Source: Alisma plantago-aquatica
Lineage: Eukaryota; Streptophyta; Magnoliopsida; Alismatales; Alismataceae
Reading direction: 5' to 3'
Length of the DNA stretch: 64,000 bases
NCBI GenBank assembly: GCA_963693085.1
Contig: OY856409.1
Coordinates: 1,167,559,749 to 1,167,623,748 of the forward strand
The notes under the pieces are model-generated. The model ran no database searches. It saw only the letters and a list, made by a program, of their open reading frames with translations, and had not been told where the DNA came from. Every line of letters begins with the position of its first letter. Within the stretch, counting starts at the first letter, position 1. Position numbers and translations under genes: made by a program. This document shows, piece after piece, positions 45,807-56,989 of the stretch.

Positions 45807-47564
45807 ATGGGTGATGGGGTACTCAACAACCTCAACTTGGAAGGAACACTTGTGTCTTAGCCTCCACCATTTGATGGCACCAACTACACTTACTGGAAGA
45901 GGAGGATGCAATTCTATTTCCAAGGAATGAGATGGGATCTTTGGAGAATGGTCTCAAATGCATATGATCTTCCTCAAACTGACTATGCTACATGGGATGC
46001 AAACACAGTGAGATCAACTCAATTAAATGCAAAAGCTGTAAGTATTCTTTATTGTTCAATTTCTGTAGGTGAGTTCAATAGAATTTCAAATTGTGAAACT
46101 ACATATGAGATATGGCATAGACTCTCTATTAACTATGAAGGAACTGTTCAAGTTAAAAATTCCAAAATTGGCATGCTTAAACAAAACTTTGAACAGTTTC
46201 ATATGGAACCAAATGAGTCTATTAGTGAAATGTATGCAAAGTTTTCTTCTATTGTTAATGGTTTGAATGCATTAGGTAAAGCCATTAGTGAAGAAGATCA
46301 AGTGTCAAAAATTCTTAGGTCTCTTCCTCCTAAGTACAAGCCTAAGGTGACCGCAATTGAAGAAGCCAATGACCTCACCCGACTAAGGATGGAGAAACTC
46401 ATTGGCAACTTAGAAGCACATGAAGCAACCTTAGAGGAGGAAGAAAGATGAGAGCGTGAACTTCAACAAGGAAGAAAGAAGGACATGGCTTTCAAGGCTA
46501 CAAAGGTCATCACTCAAGAAAGTGACGAAACAAGTGATGGAGATGAGGGAGAAGAAGCTCTAATTGTAAATGGTAAGAAATATAGAAGATTTAAATCTAA
46601 CAAAATTATTGGTTCTTCTTCTTCTTCCTCTCCTAGGTGTTTTGAATGTGTAAAGAAGGGACATCTCAAGAATGAATGTCCTAAAGCAAAGAAAGGACAG
46701 AAAATCTCATCCAAGAAGAAGGGAGAAAAAGCATACAAAGTTGCATGGGATGAGTCAAGAGATAGTGAAAGTGGAGAAGAGAATGTGGAGTGTCTCCTGG
46801 CCAAAGAAGATGATAGTGATGATTCTCAAGAGGTAAGCCTTATTGATTTTCCAAAAGAAGATCTAATTGTTAGTCTACAAGATACTCATGACAAATATGT
46901 TGATTGCAAAAAAAAAAAACTAAAGAAGGTTACTAGAACTAATGAGGATCTATATGCTAGATTGAATAATCTTTCTTTCGAAAAGGACAATATTGCTTCT
47001 AAAAATTTGAACTTGAAATCATCTTTAAATGATTGCAATATGAAGTTGCTTACTTCAGAAACAAATCATGATCTTCTTTCTCAAGAAAAGGTTGATTTGC
47101 TTACAAAATTGAATAATTTTTAGACTCAACCTATCCTATGTAATCATCTAGATTATAATGCCATTGTTAAGGAAAGAGATGCTTTATCATCTAATCTAGA
47201 TCAAGCAAAGTTAGATATACAAAAGAAAATTGATGAGATTGCTAAGTTACAAAAAGAAGTTAGTAGCTTGAGAAACAATGGTATTCTTGATAAGATCCTA
47301 AAGAACTCTTCTGGTTATAGTGGAAGAAGAGGTTTAGGATATGTTCCAAAATAAAACTCTTATCAACCAAAATCTAGGAGAACTCAAGCACCCAAGACCA
47401 AGATCATGTTTGTACCCAAGAACACAACTCAAAATCCTAGAAAGAGAAATGAAGTTGATTCTATTTGTTGTCATTATTACTTTCGTCTTGGACATTATTC
47501 CTTTTCATGTCCTGACATGAAAAAGGATGTTGATTTAGTATGGGTTCCAAGACCCCAAACTTAG
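45807..47564 (+). pseudogene. gag: Gag of the SIRE-type element, one frame with four stops
   Basis: From ATG 45807 the frame runs 585 codons to TAG 47562-47564 without a frameshift, broken only by TAG 45858, TGA 46449, TAG 47121 and TAA 47352. Residues 20-60 hold FDGTNYTYWKRRMQFYF, the N-terminal copia Gag motif. Residues 60-210 are the UBN2-type capsid domain (EIWHRLSINYEGTVQVKNSK, ILRSLPPKYKPKVTAI). An acidic hinge follows. The first zinc knuckle C278-X2-C281-X4-H286-X4-C291 is intact. Residues about 340-510 are a predicted coiled coil rich in K, E, L and N. A second knuckle at 555-568 has its second Cys replaced by Tyr. The product would form the virus-like particle and bind element RNA. 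Confidence 0.93.
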
Positions 47565-47913
47565 CAAATTTAATATGATTAAGTTGAGATTTGACCTAAC
47601 ACTTCATTTGAATATCTTAATGTCTCATCTCAACTAAATAGAATGGTACCTTAGCATATTACAATGATTTAAGCCCAATTTAACATAAACAGATTGCTGA
47701 AAACAAACAGAAACAATCTCAGTCGACAAATAGTTCGACCGAGACACTCCTCGGTCGAGAAATTATTCGACCGAAGGAATTCCTGTACCAAATCTGAAAT
47801 CTGTAGTTAAAAATAGTAACAATCCCGATCGAGAAATTGTCGACCGAATGAGGTTCTGAGAAGCTTAAATTATGTAATCATGTTCAGTTTATCATTAAAA
47901 GTACCTAACCATA
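47565..47913 (+). other. Gag-Pol spacer with LTR-like motif array
   Basis: About 350 bp with stops in all frames between the Gag stop and the protease region. At 47719-47856 it carries TCAGTCGACAAATAGTTCGA, CCTCGGTCGAGAAATTATTC and GATCGAGAAATTGTCGACCG, the motif type of this element's U3 region. Gag and Pol are usually close or fused in SIRE elements, so an extra spacer is unusual. Confidence 0.7.
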
Positions 47914-50900
47914 ATGGACCATCACATGGGTACCAAAATCCATATTTTGTTGCAGGATTGGGTGGTTGATAGTGGATGCTCCAAACACATGACCAGAAAT
48001 AAGGATGCTTTTCAAACTTTTGAAGAAAAGAAAAGTGGAACAGTCACTTTTGGAGATAATGGAAAAGGTAAAATTGTTGGAATAGGTAATATTGGTACAA
48101 ACCTTGAAATAAAAAATGTTTTACTTGTTGATGGTTTGCATCACAACTTAATTAGTGTTAATCAACTATGTGATACTGGATATGATGTTTTATTCAATAA
48201 AAATTGCTGCAAGTTACTAATAGAGAAAACTACAAATGTTGTGTATGAAGGTAAACGAATTGGAAATCTATATATTATCAGACCTAACTCTATGCAATCA
48301 GTAGTTGGAAAATGTTTACTTACAAAAGATAATTTTCTCCAATTATGGCATAGAAAATTATGTCATGCTAGTTCACATGTTATCAAAAAGCTAGTTAAAT
48401 ATGATCTTGTTCGTGGTTTGCCTAAGCTATCTTTTGATCAATCTGAAAATTGTGAACCATGTACTTTGGGTAAACAAACTAAAACTTCTTTTAAACCCAA
48501 AAACATGCTTAGCACCAGTAGATCACTAGAACCTATTTATATGGATCTATTTGGACCTATGAGGACACAATCTATTGGTGGAAAAAGATATTACTTTTTT
48601 ATTGTTGATGATTACAGTAGATATACATGGGTTCATTTTCTTGCAAATAAAGATGATACCATTCAAGTATTTATACAATTCTGCTCAAAGATTGAAAATC
48701 AATTACAAAATAAAATATGCACAATTAGAAGTGATCATGGTGGAGAATTTGAGAATCATATATTTGAAGAATTCTGCACATCTCAAGGCTACACTCACAA
48801 TTTTTCAGCTCCACGTACTCCACAACAAAATGGTATAGTTGAAAGAAAGAATAGGTCCTTACAAGAAATGGCTAGGACTATGATGCTTGAACATAATACA
48901 CCTAAAACGTTTTGGGCTGAAGCAGTAAACACAGCTTGCCATGTGCTAAATAGAGTAATCGTACACTCTTATTTGAAGAAAACACCATATGAACTCATTT
49001 ATGATAAGAAACCAAGGGTTGATTATTTTAACACTTTTGGCTCAACTTGCTATATCTTAAACACAAAAGATGACAGAGAAAAGTTTGACTCTAAATCACA
49101 AAAAGCCTTTTTATTAGGATATTCAACTTCTAACAAAGCATTTAGAGTTTACAATACCATCTCTAGAAAAGTTGAAGAATCCATTCACAATACTTTTCAT
49201 GAAGAACAAAAACAAAGTGATAACATAGTTGATATTACTCATCAAATCAAAGATCTAACCATATCAATTAAAGATGATCAAAATGGTGAAAATGATCAAC
49301 AAATTGAGACACAACAACCCATCCCTAGAATAATTAAGGATCATCCTCAAGAACTAATCATTGGAAATCCTAAGGATAAAGTAAAAACCAGATCATCTTT
49401 TAGAGATGTTGCAAATATGGCATTTGTATCTATAATTGAACCTAAGAAGGTGACTGAAGCTCTAAAAGATGATTATTGGATAATGGCAATGCAAGAAGAA
49501 TTAAACCAATTCACTAAGAATGATGTATGGGTCTTAGTTCCTAAACCTTAAGATAAAACCATTATTGGAACTAAGTGGGTTTTTAGAAATAAGTTAAATG
49601 AAGCTGGGGAAGTAGTAAGAAATAAAGCTAGGTTGGTAGCACAAGGGTATAATCAACAAGAAGGAATAGACTTTGATGAAACTTATGCACCAATGGAAAG
49701 ACTTGAAGCCATTAGAATTCTACTAGCTATAGCTGCCCACAAAAACATCAAACTATTCCAAATGGATGTAAAAAGAGCATTTCTAAATGGAATAATACAA
49801 GAGGAAGTATATGTTGCCCAACCACCCGATTTTGAAATTCCTGGTAAAGATGACCATGTTTACAAACTTAAGAAAGCACTTTATGGTTTAAAACAAGCAC
49901 CTAGAAATTGGTATGAAAGGCTAAAAAACTATCTCTTTGAAAACAATTTTTCAATTGGAAATTCAGATTCTACTTTATTTTTCAAAACATATGAATCTGA
50001 CTTTCTAGTTGTTCAAATTTATGTTGATGATATTATCTTTGGTGCATCAAATGAATCTTTATGTAAACAATTTAGTGATATTATGCAAAAGGAATTTGAA
50101 ATGAGTCTCATGGGAGAATTGACTTTCTTTCTTGGTTTTCAAATAAAGCAAACACCCACTGAGATTTTTATAAGCCAAGAGAAGTATACAAATGAACTTT
50201 TAAAATGTTTCGGGATGGAACATTGCAAACATGCTACCACTCTAATGGCTACCTCTACTAAAATTGATAAGGATGAAAATGGGGGACCCATTGATGATTC
50301 TTTATATAGAGCCATGATTGGTAGCTTGCTTTACTTAACCGCTTCTAGACCGTATAAACATGTTTTCCGTTGGACTTTGTGCTAGATTTCAATCAAAACC
50401 CATGCAAACTCATTTTCAAGCTATCAAACAGATTCTAAGATACTTAGTCGGCACCACAAACTATGGTTTATGGTATCCTCAAAGACAATCTTTGGATTTG
50501 AAAGCTTATACCGATGCCGATTACGTTGGTTGTCGACTTGACTGAAAAAGTACAAACGGAAGTTGTTTCTTATTAGGAAGAGCCTTAGTATCATGATTTA
50601 GCAAGAAACAAAACATGGTTGCCCTTTCTACCACTGAAGCTGAATATATGGCAGCCGAGTCTTGTTGTGCTCAAGTGCTTTACATGCAACAAGTTTTAAA
50701 TGATTATGGTTTTACATTCTCATCTACGCCTATCTTTTGTGACAATACAAGCACTATAAACTTGGCACATAACCCTATCTTACACAACCATGCCAAACAT
50801 ATTGAAACCCGTCATCATTTTCTAAGGGATCATATTTCTAAAAACCATATATCCCTTCATCATGTTGATACGGATGATCAATTGGCTGATATTTTCACAA

Positions 50901-50992
50901 AACCAATTCCATTAGATCAATTTAATCACAGAAGGAAGCAATTACTTATCACTCCCTTAGAAGATGTTTTCTTTGACATTTGTGCTTCTTAA
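47914..50992 (+). pseudogene. pol: Pol of the SIRE-type element, near-complete
   Basis: Protease: VVDSGCSKHMT with D19-S20-G21. Gag-pre-integrase: LWHRKLCHAS then CEPCTLGKQ. Integrase: YMDLFGP (D211), IRSDHGGEF (D274) and IVERKNRS (E310), an intact D,D-35-E. Reverse transcriptase: [48 protein letters not shown], and [10 protein letters not shown] at 50020-50031. RNase H: KAYTDADYVGC, ALSTTEAEYMAA, IFCDNTSTINLAHNP and VDTDDQLADIFTKPI, all catalytic residues present. Breaks: TAA 49549-49551, an extra A near 50358 shifting to the +1 frame (RPYKHVFR where RP-MFSVGLC is expected), TGA 50543-50545 and TGA 50594-50596. It ends at TAA 50990-50992. The start codon is arbitrary; it would be translated with Gag. 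Confidence 0.95.
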
Positions 50993-51290
50993 AATCAGTT
51001 GGTTTCTCCGATCCTTACATTTTGGATGTAAATGGACATCTTTTAGCATATTCTTAATGGTTATCTTTTTAGGGGAGAACCAATTAAAGGGGAGTCTTAA
51101 CAAATATTTTTAACGGTTATCTTTTTGAAATGACAAAGGGGGAGAAATAATATATCAATGAGTTTCATACATACTCTCTTGGCTTCACATCAAATGTTGC
51201 TATATTCACTAAAGAGTTGGATTTTATGTTCCACGCCTCTTTGGGAATAATAAGCACACATTACACAAACAAGAGAAGGTATACACAAGG
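50993..51290 (+). other. 3' non-coding part of the SIRE-type element with purine tracts
   Basis: Contains TTAAAGGGGAGTC (about 51085-51097) and ACAAAGGGGGAGA (51133-51144), the latter matching a polypurine tract. No LTR follows. After about 51170 the sequence is unrecognised until Athila/Tat integrase homology begins. Confidence 0.6.
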
Positions 51291-51754
51291 TACAATTCAG
51301 GTATGAAACTTAACTCAGCCATACTTTTTAGCAAAATCTCAAACTTATTCTCTAGATAATGGGATCCTCTGTCAGATATGATCATACATGGTACATTTAA
51401 CATAGGGAAATGATATCCTTGAATACATTCATAACATGCATGGAATCACTTTTAATAATCGATATTTCCTGAACCCATTAGTATATTGCAATAAGAATGT
51501 AGGAGTATCCGTAAGAAGGGGGGAGGGGACCCATGTAGTCCACTCCCCAAACATCAAATATCTCTACCTCTTGACAAGTGACTTTGAAGTGTTTTTGAAT
51601 CTTTGACATTGAGAACAATAAAGGATGTACTCATACACGTCTATAAAAATAGTAGGATAATAGAATCAACACTGAGAAACTTTCAAAGATATCTTCTTAG
51701 CACACATTTGGCCACTTGTTTGACCCAAGTGACACTGTTCAAGAATTGTGTGCC
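51290..51754 (-). pseudogene. pol: Athila/Tat integrase fragment
   Basis: Minus-strand reading starts ILEQCH-LGQTSGQMCAKKIS at about 51745, the zinc-binding domain, with [16 protein letters not shown] and then [15 protein letters not shown] (first core Asp). Further on PCM-IISDRGS-type sequence (about 51370) gives the second Asp. Two or more stops and a frame change. It ends at about 51290 with KKYG-VKFHT; the Glu of the D,D-35-E is not seen. The right edge abuts the LTR start TGTTATAACC at 51755. Confidence 0.8.
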
Positions 51755-54551
51755 TGTTATAACCTAGTTTTCACGTGTATTTACATATTTGAAATGCAAT
51801 TATTTGATTGTTAAGGATATGTTAGAAAGCTATGTATGCTTTGTTTTCAAAGTATGGATTTAATTACAAATTCTCCTTGGCAATGGTTTTTGTGGTTTTA
51901 CTATTTTTAATAATCCACTAATAGATAAGGGAAAAGAAAGAGAGAAAATCCAATAATAAATTAATTACTAAGGGTGATGGATAATTAGTATTTTATATAT
52001 GGAATCATATGGATTTTTCTAGAATAGTGATGTTGAAAGAAACTAATAGATTTGTTTTAGTTCCATGTTGTACTTAATGAGAAAACATATCCAAATAAGG
52101 GATATTTCCAAGTTAAGAAAGAAATAGGATTAATTAATGCCTTAAATAGATCAAATAAAAGAGAGAATTGGGGACAAATAAAATTATCTTTAACTTGAGT
52201 ATTTTGGTCTCAAATATTGCCCACACCCACATATAAGTGTTTAAGACTTGCCTTTAGAATTTGGGATTAGAGGGATTAAAGGTGAGGGAGATATGAAATA
52301 AACCAATTTTCTAAAGTGGAAGAGTTAATGATTGATACATGACATGTCACAATTTTAAAGATAAAAATACATGCTCCTTCCAATATTCGTATGACTTGAT
52401 AGTCATCCGATTAAGATCTGATTATGCTCAGATCTTCGTCTACCCCAAATAGGAAAGGAAAACAAGAACATTGAATTGATGATTTTCCTACTTGATTTCC
52501 TTTCACCATGTTTCATGAGTAAATCTAGAAACCGCTTCAATGGATTTGTGAGGGTGATACACATCTACCTACCCTAGGTTTTGGCTATTTTAGAGGGACA
52601 TTAAGGACTTGCCCAATTTGCTAACTCAACTGAGCCATGTCAACCATAGCCTAGACTATATAAGGGGATGTCCACCGTATGAAAGAATAGTAATTCAACT
52701 GTGAGGATCTTCTTGATCCCACACTCCCTCCTCTATGACCAATTTCCCCTCTAAGCCCTTCGATTCCTCTCGTCTTCCTCCCTGAACCATCCCGAGATCC
52801 ATTTTTCCATCCTCGCTACTCTGATCATCTCCAGACCAATTAAGACCATCAGCGAGTTCGATTGGTCAAGGAAGAGGCGTTCGATGTCTAGAGGCTCAAA
52901 GTCAACTAGGTTGTTGACCTCTTACTGATGTAGAAGAAAGCAAGTCAAGGTTGAAGACGACCTTTGATGAAAGGTCGTGTTTACCCATGACTCCTCTTTT
53001 AATAGGTTAGGGATTTTATATCGTTTCCCTATCCTTTTTTAGCATTTCTTAGGCCATACGAGCATGGGCCACTGACATGGAACAAGTCGACGGGCTCATT
53101 TGTGACCCCGTGCCATGTTGGCATTACAATCAACCCCTGAGATGGCACACAGTAATTGGCCCAAAAATGGATTATCTTGAAAAAATAATGGAAAATCATA
53201 GGGTTATCAAATATCACAAGTAATATATCATAATTGATTAGAGAAATACAAGGAATTCAATAAAATTGGATTTAAGACCTAATTCTATCCCGAATTTCAA
53301 AAGTGTCTAAAGTTTCTAACTTTAATGTATTAAATGCATGAAAACCCTAATTTCTTTGTTTTAAAGATCATAACTTGTTTAATTGACTTTGATGGATAAA
53401 GTTTAATCTTTTTGGATAATAAGGACATCTTGGACTTAATTTGAGAGTATGAATTCATATGATATCAAAATTAGGGTTTGTAAGTTAAAAAACATTAAAT
53501 TTAGTAATTAGGGTTTTATAAGCCAAATCGCTAATGAAACCCTAATTTGTCTCTAAAACCCTAACTTGGAGCCCAAGTCAGTCTTAATGTGAGTTTATGA
53601 ACAAAATAGTAATACTTGGGTGTTATGCATTAATTTTTGGGTGATTTCTTGCTTGATTACAACTGCCCATATTTACTTGGACTTTTGAATATCCCTGAGA
53701 AAGGTATGTGGTTACGTTTATGACTGCTCTCCTTATCGACTTTTGTGTTGTTTGGTGTTTCTCAAAAGATTGCAAATTAAACTATTGGATGTTTATTTAC
53801 CTTTCTGCAATCTATAAGGCCCCTGTGAGTATCACATGATATATGAATATTTTTCTCAAACCCCTCATACCAACTCTGGAAGTCTAAAAGTAGAAAGAAT
53901 GAGAGAGAGTCATTGAGGTGACTAGGACCAAGCCCCCGATTGGGAAGGTCATAAGAGGTCAAGCCCCATATTAGGAAGACCAACATGGAACCAAAACCCT
54001 TATTGGGAAGGTGGCCTAAGTCCACTATAAGGAAAAAAGCTATAGGAGAGGGTATCCCCGAGGTTTAGTAAATAAGGGTTGAGAAGGCATGAGGAAAATG
54101 TAAAATTTGATTATGTCACAATAATTTCTTCTATGGTTGAATATTTTGTTACACTGGTTGAATATGTTGTTACACTTACATGTAAATATTTTGTTTCCCC
54201 CACATGCCACTATATCTTGATATATTGATCGTGTTTTGTTTCATGATGTTTTAGGTTAAACTGTTACTAATATGGAAATTGGACATCCAGACTAGAAGGC
54301 ATGAAAAGAAAAGAAGCTTAAGGTTATCATAGATACATAGATTTATTTCATAATGTTAACAATATATTTCCCTTTCCATGTACCTCTTTAAAGGAGAGTT
54401 TATCTTCATATGGTACCAAACTCTTTTCCATTCAATAAAATTTATAATTGTTATTGGTTATTTGCTAAACATTGACCTTGTAAATATGATAACGACCCTT
54501 GCCCTCTCGGTCCACCTTAATTGGGAATAACATGGGGAGGGGGTCATTATA
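51755..54551 (+). repeat. Gypsy-type LTR, 2.8 kb, inserted in the Athila/Tat integrase
   Basis: Starts TGTTATAACC exactly where integrase homology ends and finishes GGGGTCATTATA, followed two bases later by a decayed primer site (54554-54565). TATA box at 52657. Three degenerate copies of AAGCCCCCGATTGGGAAGGT occur at about 53928-54010. Only one copy of this LTR is in the window, so boundaries rest on the terminal motifs, the primer site and the interruption of integrase. Open frames inside (53029-53217, 53777-54025) are not genes. Confidence 0.6.
52657..52664 (+). promoter_or_regulatory. TATA box of the 2.8-kb LTR
   Basis: TATATAAG in AGACTATATAAGGGGATG, about 900 bp into the LTR, with a pyrimidine-rich leader after it. 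Confidence 0.55.
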
Positions 54552-54553
54552 TT

Positions 54554-54565
54554 TGGTATTAGATA
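54554..54565 (+). other. Decayed primer binding site after the 2.8-kb LTR
   Basis: TGGTATTAGATA against TGGTATCAGAGC, two bases after the LTR end. It could belong either to the gypsy LTR on its left or to a Cassandra-like internal region. Confidence 0.5.
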
Positions 54566-54803
54566 CAAAACCCCTCTACTAGTTGGGACCCACATGGACA
54601 TGTGTCATGCCAGTCTTGAGTCGTGCGGTCCAGGCATGTTGGAAAGGGTTGTCTATGGTGATGTAGCCACCCTTGTGCTGGTATTTTGTGATTAAGAGAT
54701 GGGTTTCCATGGGCCATTATGGGTCTGTACTAAAATAGGGAAATATTGCGAGGCCATATAGTTGAACCTTGATAAGGATGTCGTGAGTGTAAGTGGGGGA
54801 GAT

Positions 54804-55094
54804 TATAATATCCCAAGATTTTAGGCCTCATATAAAATGATCTTAAAAGGAATGATTCGACCACCCATATTATCAAGGTGCCCCTCCTTTCCAGGGAACC
54901 CATCACTAAAGAACTCTGAGGTTAAGCATTCTCAGCCCAGAGTAGTACTAGGATGGGTGACCAGTCAGGAAGTTTATCCTGGCTTGCATGTGAGTGAGGA
55001 CAAAGTGCATATTTATGACTGGTGGTGGTTTGTGAGGCCAGTCGTCATTATTGAAACTCTATTAGAGCCTTTTCCAGTAGGATCAGACATTACA
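54804..55094 (+). repeat. Cassandra-like LTR with a 5S-rRNA-derived core
   Basis: A 291-bp unit starting TATAATATCCC (TG mutated to TA) and ending GACATTACA. It is preceded by the purine tract AAGTGGGGGAGA (54791-54802) and followed by the primer site TGGTATCAAAGC (55097-55108). Its centre is a degenerate 5S rRNA sequence. LTRs with an embedded 5S gene are the hallmark of the TRIM family Cassandra. The segment 54566-54790 upstream may be the Cassandra internal domain. A partner LTR with a 5S core was not found. The open frame 54837-55124 is not a gene. Confidence 0.8.
54894..54988 (+). other. 5S rRNA-derived segment inside the Cassandra-like LTR
   Basis: Aligns by eye to plant 5S rRNA from its CCCATCAGAACTC region to its end: CCCATCAC-AAAGAACTCTGA, GGTTAAGC, then AGTAGTACTAGGATGGGTGA (54941-54960) unchanged, and GTCAGGAAGTTTATCCTGGC. 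The perfectly kept block is the internal RNA polymerase III box C; the A-box region (GGTTAAGCATTCTCAGC) is degenerate. It is not a genuine 5S gene: the start is missing, the body is altered and it lies in an LTR. Confidence 0.88.
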
Positions 55095-55096
55095 AA

Positions 55097-55108
55097 TGGT
55101 ATCAAAGC
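55097..55108 (+). other. Primer binding site after the Cassandra-like LTR
   Basis: TGGTATCAAAGC, one mismatch to the tRNA-iMet complement, 2 bp after the LTR end. Confidence 0.8.
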
Positions 55109-55379
55109 TTGGTTTACCATTTAACCTTTAATAAATATTGAAGTTCTATAGATCCCAAGGGAATCATTAGGATATTTTCTAAAGATGATTGTGTCTAGAA
55201 GGGACCACAAACGTGGGGATTGGAAAAACTTTCCTCCACACCGCTAGTCAACTTACAAGGACTCCCAGTCCCATGCATCCTTCCTAGACAAAGTCAGAAG
55301 ATTTTCTATAAAATAAAGTACCTATAGGTTTTATTCTCATCTAAATTCATCCCTTCTCTACCCCTTGCTTCCTTCCCTA
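55109..55379. other. Interval after the Cassandra-like LTR, nothing recognised
   Basis: About 270 bp, no gene or repeat seen. It may be residual TRIM internal sequence or flank. Confidence 0.4.
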
Positions 55380-55612
55380 GGGACCTATAGTATATGCAAA
55401 CTGAATGGAGATACCTTCACGTGAAGACCGAATGGCCTCATGCCGAAGACCATTTGCTGCTGCCAAATCAAAGACCGAATGAATCACCCACATGCAAACC
55501 GTTTGCTGTTGGAAATAACCAAAACCGTTTGGGCACTTAAAACAGAAAACTGTTTGGATAAGATATTTTCTGACTGGAATCACACCAAAAATGTGAGGGC
55601 CAGTCCAGTGCC

Positions 55613-55620
55613 TATAAATA
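55613..55620 (+). promoter_or_regulatory. TATA box of family-X LTR copy 2
   Basis: TATAAATA in GCCTATAAATAGGACCAG, same context as 30964-30971 on the other strand. Confidence 0.7.
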
Positions 55621-56179
55621 GGACCAGTAAGGTCCCTATTGGAGGCATCAGTTCTGGGACAGTGATAGGCTGCCTGTACACAGGTTCGATCCAAATCCAG
55701 TGTCATCCGCGCCAGTTTCATTCCACCTACTGCCCGTGCTGCAACCAAGGAGGCTGAGGAGAGAAGGAAGACAAAGCAAGGGAGACTGTCCAGTCTGTCT
55801 TGGCATCTCCCATTCGCGCCCAGATCTGCTCTGACACGACGTATAAGGTCGTATCTTCTTCACCAAGCTACGCCTACCTTCTGCACCGAGTTCATGGTGG
55901 ATTTCTCTCTCTTTCTCATTCTTCTTGTCTCTCACATCATGAGCGAGTAGTACCTTTTCCCTGGGGTGCAGGGACTAGCCCCGATGCCCATGCAATCATG
56001 TTCTTTGGTTAAGCATTCCATGGCTATGTGTATAACTTTCCATTTTGTTGTTAGTTGGTACGTTTGTAGTTGATTATCTACTTGCTTTCATCTTGTTCTC
56101 TCCTATATTGTGAAATCTTCTATATGTGGGATAGAATGGCAGTTTACAAAGTTCGACTCTTTGACGAGAACTTCTGATA

Positions 56180-56615
56180 AGATTCCTTGAGGTCATAAGT
56201 GCATGATCCGTGAGGAGACGAGACATCTAGCCTACGGTGACACTTCTGTGGTCTAAACATCCCTTAGGGAAGACCACAACCTTAGTTGGATTTTGTATCA
56301 TCTTTGTTTATCATCTATGTTAGTTTGTAGATCTATCACCTACTTGCTTATCGATTAATGCGGTTGACTCCCAAACTAGAAATAGAATGGGATTTCTTCG
56401 AGGTCGTAAGTGTATGATCCGCGAGGGGACAAGCCATCTAGCCTTCGGTGACGCTTCTGTGTGCCTAACTCCTGTATAGGGGGCTCACACCCTTCATTGT
56501 ATTTCTGTATCTTCGGAGCCGTAAGTAAATGATTCGGTTGGGGACGAGACATCTGATGTCTAAGGTGATGCTTACGTGAACCTAACGCCTGTATGGGGGG
56601 TTCTGTAGCATCTCT
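56180..56615 (+). repeat. Three degenerate repeats in the family-X LTR leader
   Basis: Units start near 56190, 56399 and 56514 with GAGGTCATAAGTGCATGATC-like sequence, then GAGGGGACGAGACATCTAGC-like sequence, then GGTGACGCTTCTGTG and a CCTGTATGGGGGG joint. Spacings of about 209 and 115 bp show one unit has extra sequence. Confidence 0.75.
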
Positions 56616-56989
56616 ATTTGGATTGTTATATCTTGCCTGGATTGTTTGCAATTGAATGTGTTTGTATGTGTAGCGGTGGTGAAACCCGATACCATCCCAG
56701 CGATTCCATATCATTGATCTAAATCCAACTTTAATTCTGCATTTACTTTCCTGCAATTAGTCTAATTAATCGCAAATCAACCAATCGTTTAAATATTAAT
56801 TTTACTTGAGCTAGATTCGACTGGAAAGGATTCTTAAAAACATTGTCCTTTGGGTTTGATCATTAACTATACTGCGATAAGACTCATCCTCTTACGAGTG
56901 GTATTATTGCACTTCGGTTTTGATAAAAGCTCGGGGATTTCAACCCCGAGTGAGTTTGTAGTGCGATAAAATCCCACGTAGGAATCCTT

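Larger units (their letters stand above)
44334..51290 (+). mobile_element. SIRE/Maximus-type copia element, 3' LTR missing
   Basis: 5' LTR 44334-45757, primer site 45760-45771, a long gag with coiled coil, pol 47914-50992, and a 3' non-coding part with purine tracts. The large Gag with an extended lysine/asparagine-rich C-terminus and the copia order of Pol domains fit the SIRE (Maximus) lineage. No second LTR follows the last purine tract (51133-51144). Athila/Tat integrase begins by about 51290, so the 3' end was deleted. Only about eight disabling mutations in gag and pol make it the least decayed element here. Confidence 0.9.

Noticed and set aside
46514..46804. Minus-strand open frame rich in Ser and Phe
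   Set aside because: Antisense shadow of the acidic, lysine-rich part of the SIRE-type Gag.
50993..51290. Env-like gene downstream of pol in the SIRE-type element
   Set aside because: All frames have stops, no membrane or coiled-coil segments, and the region is only 300 bp before a different element starts.
54894..54988. Functional 5S rRNA gene
   Set aside because: The 5' third is missing or unrecognisable, the body has many changes, and it sits in a TRIM-like LTR with purine tract and primer site.
55377..56012. Open frames of 95-123 codons on both strands
   Set aside because: They overlap one another inside an LTR leader, have no recognisable domain and are not conserved in the other family-X copy.
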